Source: Haematococcus lacustris
Taxonomy: Eukaryota; Chlorophyta; Chlorophyceae; Chlamydomonadales; Haematococcaceae
Assembly (NCBI GenBank): GCA_030144725.1
Contig: JASKMD010000029.1
Coordinates: forward strand, 2,532,346-2,596,345
Direction: 5' to 3'
Length of the DNA: 64,000 nucleotides
Below, one piece after another: positions 52,179 to 63,950 of the stretch (within the stretch, counting starts at the first letter, position 1; each line of letters begins with the position of its first letter). The notes beneath the pieces are model-generated. The model saw only the letters and a list, made by a program, of their open reading frames with translations, had not been told where the DNA came from and ran no database searches. A program made the position numbers and the translations under genes.

Positions 52179-53560
52179 TCAGGGCCTGAGCACCCACTTC
52201 ATGTTGTCAGGGTCGCGGGTGATGTCCTCCACGGCCGCCATGACCTCCGGGTCATCAAAGCCACGCACCAGCTCCTGGTTGCTCTGTATGGCCTGGATCA
52301 TGTCAGGGGTGGGCTGCAGGGCAGACGCCAGCTTGCTCTTCACCTGCAGGCGGCCAGCAAGCAGGGCTGTGATATCCGGCCAACGCGTCACAGGATCGCA
52401 GCGTGTTGCCGAATTGATATCTTGCAGCTGTTTTGCACCCTGGCAGAATCTAACGGCAGCTGCCATCACCGTTGACATTGGATATGCTCAATCAACAGCC
52501 AGCTGGAGTGTGCTGCACCAATCCCTGATCACTCTACCAGTCTTTGTGATTAGTGAGGAGTGAGGAGTGAGGAGCAGCGACCCTGATCACTGCCACATCC
52601 CTCTCATTGGCGGAGGTGGCTGCTGTCCCCACTGCTACTGTGCCCTGGCCCCTGCACTGCCCCACCATCAGGCCACACACCTCCAGCATCCTCTTCTCCC
52701 TCTCATCAGGCTCCACACGCAGGAAGTCAGGGATTGCGGGGCCGCCCCTACCTGGCTCCGCCTGCCTGCCTGTCAGGGTGATGATGTCTGCTTTGCTCAC
52801 AACAGTCTGCAGGCACAGCCATGCACGGACCATGCCGCTCAGGTACCCTCAGCAGACACGCTGGCAGGCTGGGTCAGGCAGCTCAGGCTCAGCACCCTGC
52901 CGCAGTAGTTTGCAGTCACCACAACCAATGGCTCAGCCCAGCGCATCATCAGCAGGCAGAGACATCGCTCCACTGTGCCAGGCATCCCATGAGCAATGGG
53001 CAAGCCAGGCAGGCTGGGCAGGCACCTTTCACTAGCTCGCAGTACCCCCTGATGTCAGGCAAGGCAGGCATCAGCAGGACACCAGACGGGAAGGCAGTGA
53101 GGCTGTGCTGAAGGCATGTGGCCTGAGCATCTGAACTCAATGAGGTGCCAGACCGCCCCTTGCCTGCAGCTGAGAGCATAGCACGAGAGAGCCCAGACCT
53201 TTGGTATTGGCTTGCTCCCCTTGCTGTCAAAGAAACCCTTGCGCAGGGTCCTGTCTTGAGCCTTGGTGGCAGCGCTGGACTTATCTGCACATTACCACCA
53301 GCAGGTGCCACACAGACAAGGGTGACGGGCCTGCCACCATCACCACACCCTGGGCATATGCACGCACTCGCAGTCTGGCTAGCCTCCACCACCACTGTGC
53401 TGGCCACGCGGAGCTGCCTGTCCAGGCCCTGCTCTGCTGGCAGCTCGCCCTGCTCCAACTGAGCTCTGGCCTGAGCAGCCTTAATCTGGTCTGCCAGGCT
53501 GGATAGGGCAGGAGGCGCGTCTGCATGTGCAGCATGCTCTTCACCGGGTTGGCGGACGTC
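52179..53560 (-). CDS. STI1-like-domain protein of unknown function (5' end uncertain)
   Basis: Four in-phase exons on the minus strand: one ending at 53368 (ADQIKAAQARAQLEQGELP, GLDRQLRVASTVVVEASQTA), 53284-53199 (DRTLRKGFFDSKGSK), 52806-52681 (GGPAIPDFLRVEPDEREKRM) and 52343-52179 (LASALQPTPDMIQAIQSNQE, then FDDPEVMAAVEDITRDPDNM and a stop). The last part is a good STI1/Hop-type DP-like repeat, found in co-chaperones and ubiquilins. The 'LRKGFFD' plus STI1 combination occurs in conserved but poorly characterised plant and algal proteins, as I recall. The first exon is open upstream to about 53590 without a convincing ATG; an N-terminal exon may be missing or frameshifted. Chaperone-related function is inference only. 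Confidence 0.6.
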
Positions 53561-53655
53561 GGGCAGGCAGGACAGGAGCAGCTGGACTCGCCATCGTCAT
53601 CATCTGCATCGACATCGGTCATCGTGCTCCCCATCGTGCCCTTCCCGCATGTCAA

Positions 53656-54040
53656 TTAGACCCCGCACATGTAGAATTCAAACTTAGAAAGAAGAAGAAG
53701 GCTATAAAAATGGAACGCAGAGAACAGCTTTTAGACCCAACAGCCCCGCTACACCACCCCCATGGTTCTCATGCCTATATGCAGGACTGCCGACTCTCAA
53801 CACCGCACCATAACTAGCGGGGGACCCCCCCTGTGTCTCAGGATTGCAGACACGAGGGTGCGGTGGGCGGGCGAGAGATGGCAGGGGTCAGCCCCTGTAA
53901 CACATGAGCATGGGGCAACAGGCAAGGGACAGGGGGCAGGCGGTGGGCTGGGGGCAGGGTTGTGAGGTCGTCATGGTGGTGACGATGCTGGTGATGACGG
54001 TGATGATGATAATAATGATGCAGCCACAGTCCGGACAGAC
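53656..54040. other. Spacer before the GCCCCC array
   Basis: No gene was recognised. A GCTATAAAAATGG TATA-like sequence at about 53700 faces right but leads to no credible coding exon. GATGATG-rich sequence leads into the array. Confidence 0.45.
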
Positions 54041-55495
54041 CGCCCCCGCCCCCGCCCCCGCCCCCGCCCCCGCCCCCGCCCCCGCCCCCGCCCCCGCCCC
54101 CGCCCCCGCCCCCGCCCCCGCCCCCGCCCCCGCCCCCGCCCCCGCCCCCGCCCCCGCCCCCGCCCCCGCCCCCGCCCCCGCCCCCGCCCCCGCCCCCGCC
54201 CCCGCCCCCGCCCCCGCCCCCGCCCCCGCCCCCGCCCCCGCCCCCGCCCCCGCCCCCGCCCCCGCCCCCGCCCCCGCCCCCGCCCCCGCCCCCGCCCCCG
54301 CCCCCGCCCCCGCCCCCGCCCCCGCCCCCGCCCCCGCCCCCGCCCCCGCCCCCGCCCCCGCCCCCGCCCCCGCCCCCGCCCCCGCCCCCGCCCCCGCCCC
54401 CGCCCCCGCCCCCGCCCCCGCCCCCGCCCCCGCCCCCGCCCCCGCCCCCGCCCCCGCCCCCGCCCCCGCCCCCGCCCCCGCCCCCGCCCCCGCCCCCGCC
54501 CCCGCCCCCGCCCCCGCCCCCGCCCCCGCCCCCGCCCCCGCCCCCGCCCCCGCCCCCGCCCCCGCCCCCGCCCCCGCCCCCGCCCCCGCCCCCGCCCCCG
54601 CCCCCGCCCCCGCCCCCGCCCCCGCCCCCGCCCCCGCCCCCGCCCCCGCCCCCGCCCCCGCCCCCGCCCCCGCCCCCGCCCCCGCCCCCGCCCCCGCCCC
54701 CGCCCCCGCCCCCGCCCCCGCCCCCGCCCCCGCCCCCGCCCCCGCCCCCGCCCCCGCCCCCGCCCCCGCCCCCGCCCCCGCCCCCGCCCCCGCCCCCGCC
54801 CCCGCCCCCGCCCCCGCCCCCGCCCCCGCCCCCGCCCCCGCCCCCGCCCCCGCCCCCGCCCCCGCCCCCGCCCCCGCCCCCGCCCCCGCCCCCGCCCCCG
54901 CCCCCGCCCCCGCCCCCGCCCCCGCCCCCGCCCCCGCCCCCGCCCCCGCCCCCGCCCCCGCCCCCGCCCCCGCCCCCGCCCCCGCCCCCGCCCCCGCCCC
55001 CGCCCCCGCCCCCGCCCCCGCCCCCGCCCCCGCCCCCGCCCCCGCCCCCGCCCCCGCCCCCGCCCCCGCCCCCGCCCCCGCCCCCGCCCCCGCCCCCGCC
55101 CCCGCCCCCGCCCCCGCCCCCGCCCCCGCCCCCGCCCCCGCCCCCGCCCCCGCCCCCGCCCCCGCCCCCGCCCCCGCCCCCGCCCCCGCCCCCGCCCCCG
55201 CCCCCGCCCCCGCCCCCGCCCCCGCCCCCGCCCCCGCCCCCGCCCCCGCCCCCGCCCCCGCCCCCGCCCCCGCCCCCGCCCCCGCCCCCGCCCCCGCCCC
55301 CGCCCCCGCCCCCGCCCCCGCCCCCGCCCCCGCCCCCGCCCCCGCCCCCGCCCCCGCCCCCGCCCCCGCCCCCGCCCCCGCCCCCGCCCCCGCCCCCGCC
55401 CCCGCCCCCGCCCCCGCCCCCGCCCCCGCCCCCGCCCCCGCCCCCGCCCCCGCCCCCGCCCCCGCCCCCGCCCCCGCCCCCGCCCCCGCCCCCGC
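54041..55495. repeat. (GCCCCC)n hexanucleotide array, about 242 copies
   Basis: A 1.45-kb array of GCCCCC (GGGGGC on the other strand) with no variant unit seen by eye, flanked on both sides by GATGATGG-like sequence (CGGTGATGATG before and GACGGTGATGATGGTGATG after). Every frame is open but only as dipeptide repeats, so it is not a gene. The G-rich strand is strongly quadruplex-prone. Assembled length is probably approximate. Confidence 0.98.
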
Positions 55496-56241
55496 GATGA
55501 CGGTGATGATGGTGATGCTAATGGTGGATGTTGGCGCCAGCGTCGGGCACCTGCTGGCGCGGCACATACATTGATTGCCCTAAATGGGGCTTCGTGGATG
55601 CATGCTAGCAGGTGGTGTGGAGCAGTGGACACAAGCCCGGTGAAAATGAAAGGAAAAGTATCGTCATAACCCTCCGTGTGCCTGGTGTGTTGCAGACGTA
55701 TTGATGAATGCCATGCTTGAGGATGCAGCTGATAAGGCAGCATGTCCATGGTGAAGTCGGATACACTGATGCATTGACACTTTACCCAATTGAGGAGCAA
55801 CAGCCTACTAATTCCCGCTCAATTTATGATTTTCATTTTCAGGAGCATTGACATGCCCAGTGCAAGTGTTTATGGTGGAGTGTCGTTAAGTTGTGTCGTG
55901 AGTTGTGTCGAGAATGGTCTCGGAGACCTGTTCGCTCTGCTGTGACCTAGGGGTTAGTGTGCCCCATCGCACGTGTGGCGTGGTGTGGTTAGGGGTGTAG
56001 GCAGTGAGCTCCAGGAGAGTGGGAGTGAGACTGCCTGGCACTTGACTGGCTTTGTAATCCGCATCTCCGCGTACGCAACAGTGAAACTGCAGTATGCAGT
56101 ACTGAAACTGTGTAAATGCAGTGATCAAGCCCCGTGAAAATGAGAGTAGCATCAGAAACCCTCCGTGAAGACAACTAGGGTTTCACCGCAAAACAGCCAC
56201 CGTGCTGCAAGGCCGTGCTGCGCTACATTCGGCTCTCCGTG
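55496..56241. other. Intergenic region between the array and copy B, with short repeats
   Basis: No gene was recognised. Two short similar segments, GTGAAAATGA followed by ACCCTCCGTG, occur near 55640-55680 and 56130-56165. The second leads into the upstream region of copy B. Confidence 0.5.
56125..56200 (+). promoter_or_regulatory. Upstream region of copy B with telo-box-like motif
   Basis: CCCGTGAAAATG, then CCCTCCGTGAAG, then CTAGGGTTTC (reverse of the telo-box core AAACCCTA). The order is like that upstream of copy A at 50309-50400, suggesting the duplication included promoter sequence. Confidence 0.4.
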
Positions 56242-58548
56242 ATGCCACCACCTCGCCCCAAAAGCATCTCCTGCGTCGCTTCATCCCGCGCGGACCGCAG
56301 CTCGCACACGCTGTTCATCCTCGATGTATCCAGTAGTATGAGATCTCGGGACGTGGTCCAAGCAGATTGCGAAGTAAAGCGCTGCGTCCGCCGTCACCCA
56401 AGCGGCCTGCGAGTTCCTGGAACAGCAGATTGCCGACGGCCCTGGGCCCTGCGACACCTGCTCGCTCATTACCTTCAACGACGAGGCCAGCGACTGCGTT
56501 TGCGGCCGAACCTGTCGACAGCGATGCACTCAAAAGAATCAAGGGCGCTGAGAGCGCATCAGGCAGCACGAAATATGCGAGCGCGCTTGCCCTGGCTGCC
56601 ATGCTCGTGCGACAAACAGCCTCGGACCTGCACTGCGTGGTGTTCCTCTCCGACGGCGAGGACAACAGCCCCACGGACCAGCTGCTGCAGAGCGGCGTCG
56701 ATGGCTTGATCACCGCCTCCAAGCCGGGCCAGCTCATCTTTCACACTGTAGGGTTCGGTCCCGCCGGGTCAGACTTCATATGGCTCAAGAAGATGGCTGC
56801 TGCCGCCAAGGGAAGGTTTCACAAGTAAGTAGGATGACAACAGTGTTCTTCTTGTACGTATTTAACCATTGTTCTCATGGTTCAGACATGCGGCTACCCT
56901 GCTGCTGTTAACAAAGTGTGCCATGTGCTCGTCTTTTGTTTTTATTGCATTGCATGTCTGGGGGCATGTGACGTGCAGGGATGTCCTTGCCATGGGCCGG
57001 CTGTCGAGCGAGGCCCTGTGCGCTGCCTTCAAGTAAGGGACCGGCTGACATTGTCTGTCACGGCTTGACAGTTTCTTTTGCTGGTACTTGGAAAAGTACA
57101 AGTGCCTCTCCCTGACATGTATGCACCTCAGGTCCATGAGCAGTGAGCTAAGCTCTACACGGTCAAGCAGCTCGTCCGGCAAAAGCAGAAACAGCCGCTG
57201 CAGCAAAGCCAGCGGCAACAGCAGGAGCAGCGGCAGCAGCAGGGGCAGCACCCACACCAGCAGCAGCAGTGACAGTATTTGCTCATGGCCACTGTCTGGG
57301 ACCATGAAGGTCTGGGATCCTGCCAACCATGAATTCTGCTTAGTGAAGGCGGACGTCGTGCTGAGCGTCAACACGTCTCCCTTTGCTAGCGGTAGGTGCG
57401 CATGAAAGGCGACACATACTTGCTGGCATGTGGCACATTCAATTGGTGTCATTGCTTCAGGTGGCACACGATATGCCTACCATGCCGAGCCGTGTGAAGC
57501 CCTTCCCTTGGACCCTTGCAACCCTCTCAAACATGGCATCATTGCCAAGGGCAGCAAGAAGCAAAGCAGCAAGTCTCAGGTGCGTCTCCTTGTGCACCGA
57601 CTGGACATTATGAGGCACCTATGTATCATGCAACGACTTTGCATTTGTGTCCTTGTTCTTTGCAGGAGCACCAGCTGCAGGTCGACGATGCTGTGTGCCT
57701 TCAAGCTGCCAAAGATGCGGTGGATGTGTTCAACACATTATTGGAAAGCAAGACAGTGGCATTGCAAACACCTTCATTTGTGGACTGCCAATTGCTGTGC
57801 TGTGGCGGAGGCAACAACGTGAAGTGGGCAAGCCATAGCCAAGGCCATTGCTACAGTTATCAGGATAGTGGACATCAGTTGCATATGTTGTTTTGCAATC
57901 ATTAAGATGCTACTAGCAGGCAGGCTGCTGGCTGTGATGACACATGACTGAAGCTGATGAAAGCGTGTAGTGTGTATGAGCTGAGAGCTGCCCACGCGCC
58001 ACATGCAGGTACCTGACCATAGAGCCATACCTGGAGGGCAGCTACACCAAGTTCAATGGCAATGAGGGCTATGTAGCAGCCCTGCCTGATGATGCGGCAG
58101 GTGGGTTAGCATGAGGAGGATACCGTAGGCCGTGATGACCATTGCCTGCGCTGCCCTCTGCTGCGGTCTGCCTCCTGTCACTGCTTGGCTGCTGGTGCTG
58201 GTGGTGTTGGTGCAGATCGTGAGGCGCATGAGCTTGCGCAAGCCTTCAGCCACTGGAGCTGGGTGCACAGCGGGGGGCGGGAGCTGCTGTGCGACATCCA
58301 GGGGGTGGGCGCATGCTGGACAGACCCACAGGTGGGGGCGGGAGGATGCCTGTTGCTGCCGCATGGCAATGAGACTGCACAGGCTCCAGCTGAGGACCTG
58401 GCTCGCCTCCATGCAGGTGAACAGCATTGAGCGGAAGTATGGGCGCAAGGACATGGGCCTCAAGGGCATCGTTGCCTTCTTTGGCAGCCACCGCTGCAAT
58501 GATTTCTGCCGCGCCCTTGGCATTGACAAGAAGTGGCTAGTAGACTGA
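56242..58548 (+). pseudogene. von Willebrand A / alpha-kinase protein, copy B (frameshifted vWA exon)
   Basis: Inverted paralogue of 47759-50308 with the same exon plan: 56242-56824, 56979-57032, 57132-57391, 57461-57579, from 57666, 58009-58100, 58216-58331, 58417-58548. The 54-, 92- and 116-bp exons are equal in length to those of copy A. The vWA exon keeps DVSSS (MIDAS), TCSLITF and FLSDGEDN, but two one-base insertions relative to copy A, near 56384 and near 56490-56500, put these in three frames. The alpha-kinase part is open and well preserved: YLTIEPYLEGSYTKFNGNEG, QAFSHWSW, LLCDIQGVGACWTDPQ, FFGSHRCNDFC. The exon from 57666 has no donor at the position used in copy A. The Ser-rich exon 57132-57391 is much longer in low-complexity sequence. 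It is either a young pseudogene or a gene with two sequence errors. Confidence 0.75.
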
Positions 58549-59628
58549 GCCTTGTTCTTGACGTAAGGAGTTGTGGAGGCTGGCTGCCCTTCTGTGTTGG
58601 TTGCCACGTGGTATTCTTGAGGATGCAGCTGACAAGTGCTTACCCCCAGCCTAACCCATGAGAACTGGCTTTTTGTTGAGAGGTGGCTGTATTGCTGTTG
58701 CGTGGCATGTTGGTACACTGCTGAGCGTGTATGCATTGCCTTTCATAAATGCTGCAGTCGAGTTGAACTCTGGATAGGTTTGCACGCTATGCTCAAACAA
58801 CATAGTAGGGAGTTCATTGTACATTAGCCATGCCGGCCGCCACATGAATGCACATGCCACATGAATGCTTGAGCCACATGAAGCCCACCTCCGTCTGGTG
58901 TAACCACGGAATGGCTGATGACTGTGAATGGCATGTACTTGCCAGTAGGGCGTGTCTCGGCGTATTAGCTCCGAGCCATAGGGATCGAGAGGTACATTGC
59001 TCTATTCCTGCCAAATGCAGAGTCTTCGCTAATAGCCCTCCGTGTAACAGAAGAACCTTGTTACCACAACCTTGCCAGCTGCAAAGGGGCACGTAAGGTG
59101 CTGAGAATTGGCAGTAACTCTATGAAAACTTCATGATCAGCGCAAAAGGGGTGGCCACATGGGGCAGCCCGCGAGCAAAGATTGCAATGACTTGCGCTGA
59201 TGTTTACATAGCGCGCATTGATGTGCTGCTACCAATGTGATAAGCGCTATCGAACACGATGTAGTATTGAGAGAGTATTGAGAGACTTGTTTGTATTGAG
59301 ACCCATGTTGGGGCCCTATGAGTCCAGGAGGCGGCCTCCTACGGCGCATTATCATCGAGGTGCACAGGAGTCTCAGCGCCGCCAGGCGCAGCCAACGCGC
59401 TAGGAAGCGAACGAAGGCGCTACAAGAACCGGCTGGTAATATGAGCTAACATGGTTGGCTTGCTATTGTTTGCTATTATTACTATTAGCAAGGGGGAAAC
59501 CGCCCTACTTGCCAGCTGCCACAATGTCGGGAGTGTTGTCGCATGCGGATGCTTGCATGCTGCCCGCCATGTCGGCTGGGCTATCCCTATTGCCCCTGAC
59601 GGGTGGCAGCAGTCCGTAAGGTGTCACT
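58549..59628. other. Intergenic region upstream of the DDX55-like gene
   Basis: A TGTAA near 58898 may serve copy B. The dispersed repeat at 59150-59320 lies here. No other gene was recognised. Confidence 0.5.
59150..59320 (-). repeat. Dispersed repeat, copy 2 (inverted partner of 1830-2015)
   Basis: Reverse complement aligns by eye with 1830-2015 along most of its length, with scattered substitutions and small indels. Confidence 0.7.
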
Positions 59629-62600
59629 ATGGAAGGGCCGCGAAGGTTCTCAGAGGTGGCAGAGGTGTCCGACGCGACGCTGGCAGTTGTCAAGGCCCTT
59701 GGCTTCGACAGGATGACGCCAGTTCAGGACGCCGTCATCCCTCTCTTTTGCGGGCACAAGGACGTCGCGGTGGACGCCTGCACTGGCTCTGGCAAGACCC
59801 TCGCTTTCATCATCCCCATAGTGGAAAAGCTGCGGCGGCTGGAGGACCCCCTGCGCAAGCACCAGGTAGGGGGGCAAAGCAGGCACCTGAAGTGGCCATC
59901 ATGGGAGCAGTGTGTTCATCAACACCAGCACCTACCTCCTTAGCACAGCCGCTGGCACACCACCATCAGCACACCATCAAAACAGCATCGATGTTCTGCA
60001 GGTTGCTGCTGAGTCCTCAACTCAGTGCTGAACCCTTGCTGGGTTTGCAGGTGGGCGCTGTGATTGTGTCCCCCACGCGTGAGCTGGCCCGCCAAATCTA
60101 CAGTGTGGCGTCACCCTTTGTCGCCAGCCTGCCTGGTGTGGTGGCCCAGTTGCTGGTGGGCGGCGCGTGAGTAGGCGGCAGGTGCAGCCAGGCACACGAC
60201 CCCAGCAACTGCAGCGAGCCAGCAGCAGCCATGGGAGGTCAGCAGCCACGTTTCTTAGCCAACAACTGCTAAGCGCCAGGCCATGCCTTGGCTTGTGCAG
60301 CAGGGCGATGCAGCATAGAGTAGAGCAGTTCTTGGAAGGAGGTTGAGTGGGCAGTGGCTCCTGCTGTATGCTTCAAAGTGGGAGGCCCTGGGTGTCTCTG
60401 GCTCCGGCTGCAGACCCAGCTGCCCCACTCCCAGACTACTGCCACTCCCAGACCACTGGGATTACCGGCAGCAAGGGGCGCCCTGGGCTCAGGCTGGCTG
60501 GCGCTGCCCTGTGTGATGGCGCCCTGTCTGGGCCACTTCTGCAGGGACCCGGGCGAGGATGTGGCGGAGTTCAAGGCCAGTGGTGCGCAGCTGCTGGTGG
60601 GCACCCCTGGCCGCCTGGACGACATCATGAAGCGCTGCGCGGCCATGGACTTCAAGCGCCTTGAGGTGTGCTGCGGACCACCCCCTGCTGACCCTGCTGC
60701 CTGGGCCACTGCCTGCTGCCTCACCAGCTCTCATCCACCGCATTGGCTGCACAACGCCAGCTGCTCCTGATGCTGCACTGGGGATTGTTTTCCTTGAGCC
60801 TTGCTCCCCTTGCCTCCTTGGCCCCTTGTAATCACTTGCACTGACACACTGCCACCTGCCTATCTTGCTGCTCCATTAGCCAGCACCTGCCAGCCCACTT
60901 TCTAGCTGCACCTGCTAGCTGCACTAGTCCCACTCATGCTTGCACCTGCTTAGCCCGGGCAGCACTTGTTCGCAGACTGGCCTGGTGGGCTGCCTGCTGT
61001 GCAGGTGCTGGTGCTAGATGAGGCGGACAGACTGCTAGACATGGGCTTCAGGCAGCAGCTGGACGCCATCATGGCCCGTCTGCCCAAGCAACGCCGCACA
61101 GGTGAGGGCAAGGGCCAGGCTAGGCATACCCTGCAGCAGCCCTGGCGGCAGGGCCTGTGCACGCAGACAGGCCTGGGTGATGCAGGGGCAAGGGCCCAAG
61201 GGCTGGCGCTGGGGTGGGTGGGGCGAGGGGCAGTGTGGTCCCCAGGAGTGGGTAGCTCAGGCAGCAGGTGGACCTGACACCGCCCAGCTCATCGCCCCAA
61301 GCTGGCTGTCCAGGGTTCCGCAGCCCCTAGGTGGCCGCTAGCTGTGGACAGGCGTACAGGTGCAGAAGGAATTAACACCAGGAGGTCCCAGGTTGATGGG
61401 AGGAATGCGAGAGCCCTGGGTGTTAGCCTGTCCGAGTCTGAGTCTGAGTCTGAGTCTGAGTCTGATTCTGTGTCCAAGTCTGAGTTTGTGTCTGAGTCTG
61501 AGTCATGTCAATGCTCGCCTGTGTCATGCCCGTTGTCACTCTGTTAGGCGATGTCTGCTGTGTGTGTGTTCAGCGCCCAGCATGTCAGGTTGTCTGTTGG
61601 TTGTCTGTCTGATGGCGTCTGTGAGCAGTATGATGCGAAGCTCAACCCTGGCTGCCTGGTGCGCAGGCCTGTTCTCAGCCACACAGACGGAGGCGGTGCA
61701 GGCACTGGCTAGGGCAGGGCTGCGGAACCCCATCAGAGTCAACGTGGCAGTCAGCATGGCGTCAGCGGCAGCTGTGAAAGCAAGAGCCAAGTCGTCAGGT
61801 AAGCTTGGGCAGCAGCAGCGGCGGCAGCAGCAATGGCCCTCCCGCCCTGCCTCTCTTGCAGCAGCCTGCTGCTCAGCCTGTCTTGCCTGTGTGAAGGCAG
61901 CAGTGGTGTGTGTGACCTGGTGTGACGGGGCCCCATGCCGTCATCCCAGCCCTGAGCATGAGGGTCTCCTGCTGCAGGCGCTGGCCCAGTGCAGCCCTCA
62001 ACGCCCTCTCAGGCTGCTGAAGCTGGTGGCCAGAAAACGCCCAGTGGCCTGCACATCCAGTACTGCTTTGTGGAAGTTGACCAGAAGCTGGACCAGCTGG
62101 TAGGGGCCGCCCACCCACCCACCAGCTGCCTGCCAGCCTGACCTGGCTTCCCGCCTGCTTGCCGACTTGACCTGGTGCTTGCCTGACCCTCCTGACCACC
62201 CTGCCTGGCCTGCTGAGCGTCCACCCTACCCCTTGACTCTGCCTGCCTCCCACCTGTGACTACCCCTTGCCCCCTGCACCCTTCCCCAGGTGCGCTTCCT
62301 GCAGCTGCACGCCACCTCCCACAAGATCATCGTGTACTGCCTGACATGCGCCTGCGTAGACTTCTACCACCTGGCCCTCAAGCGCCTTGGGCCCAAGCTG
62401 CTGCCTGGCCTGCAGGTCAGCCACTAGCATCTCATGCTCATGTGACTACCGGCTGCTCACGACTTCCCTACCCACAAATGCTGCCGCTGTATCCCACACC
62501 CGGCTCACCCGCACCCGCACCCGCACCCGCACCCGGTGAAGCTCTAACCCAGGCTCACAGGTTAGACATCAGCACTCCCCTAATGCTGCTCATGCATCCT

Positions 62601-63950
62601 ACACCTGGCCTCCCTTCACCCCAGTTCTATGAACGCTTACACTGGCCCAGCACACGGGCCCAGCACCCTATCCTCAGCTCTCACCCCAGCCCTCCTGTTC
62701 CTGCCCTGGCCCTGGCCCCTCCAGCCCTGCCCTGGCCCCGGCCCCAGGTCAAGGCACTGCATGGCCGCATGAAGCAGTCTGTGCGTGAGGCCACGCTGGC
62801 CAGCTTCTCCCCCCTCAGTGCCGGGGTCCTGCTGGCCACTGACCTGGCGGCGCGCGGCCTAGACATCCCTGAGGTGCACTGGGTGCTGCAGGTGACCAGC
62901 CTGGGCTTGGGAGGGCAGGCGGACAAGGGGAAGCAAGTGAGGGGTGGTGGGAGGGGCACAAGAAGCTAGTCTTAGGCCATGCCTGGCCAGCTGAACCAGG
63001 TACCAGCACCTTCCTCTCACCCTGACCTACACCTACTCCTACCTCCTACCACTCTTGTGCACCGCCCCGCTGGCACCACCCGCCACACATGGCCTACCTC
63101 CCTGCCTCTGGACCCCCTCCCCCCTCGTGTAGTGCAGCCCCTCCCCCCCCTTGTGTTCAGGTGGACCCTCCTCAGGACCCCGCAGCCTTTGTCCACCGTG
63201 TGGGGCGCACAGCCCGCGCCGGCCGCTCCGGCCAGGCCCTGGTGCTGCTGGCGCCGCATGAGGCCGCCTACGTGGACTTCATCAGGCTGCGCAAGGTGAC
63301 CCTGCCCCACCCTCTGCTGCCGACTGACCTTATTGTCCGTTGGTTGCTTTGCTGCAATGGTTGTCCCTGCTGTGTGCTGCCTGGCGCCAGGTGCCGCTGA
63401 GTGAGGTGCAGCCGCTGGAGGGCGCAGCCCCGCTGCTGCAGCTGTTGCGGCAGGAGGCGGAGACAGACAGGGAGGTGAGGTGGGCCAAGGGGGGGGCCCG
63501 CTGTCAGTGGGCTGCTGCTCTTCTGTGGGTGATTGTGTGTGTAGGGATCTGCAGCATGCTCCTGGTGGGCTGGAGCTGGCAATGGCGGGGCGTTCGTGGG
63601 TTTGGCCGCATCTGCTTTCAACGGCTGAGATCACGACGGGAATGAGATCTTTTTCGTTAAGTTGCCACAATGACATCATGGGGAAAGCACAGAGGGTGGC
63701 CTGGTCATCTCACCTCGCCTCGCCACCACTGCCTGGCAGAGCTGCTCTGCGCACTGCCGGCTGCAGGTCATGGAGGCAGGCAGCCGTGCGTTTGTGTCCT
63801 ATGTGCGCGGCTACAAGGAGCACCACTGCAAGTTCATCTTCAGGGTGCAGGTCAGCACAGTGCTCCTCCACCTCCCCACTGCAGTGGCCTTGTGCTTGCA
63901 CCTTCGCCCACCTGCCCGCTCACTATCCTGACTGCCCATGGGCCAGTTTT

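Noticed and set aside
53690..53820. A gene behind the TATAAAA-like motif
   Set aside because: The short frame that follows has no domain, no splice pattern and ends within about 100 bases.
53888..55800. Open frames of 500-600 codons across the GCCCCC array on both strands
   Set aside because: They encode only Pro-Ala, Gly-Ala or Gly-Arg dipeptides from the hexamer; openness follows from the repeat and not from selection.
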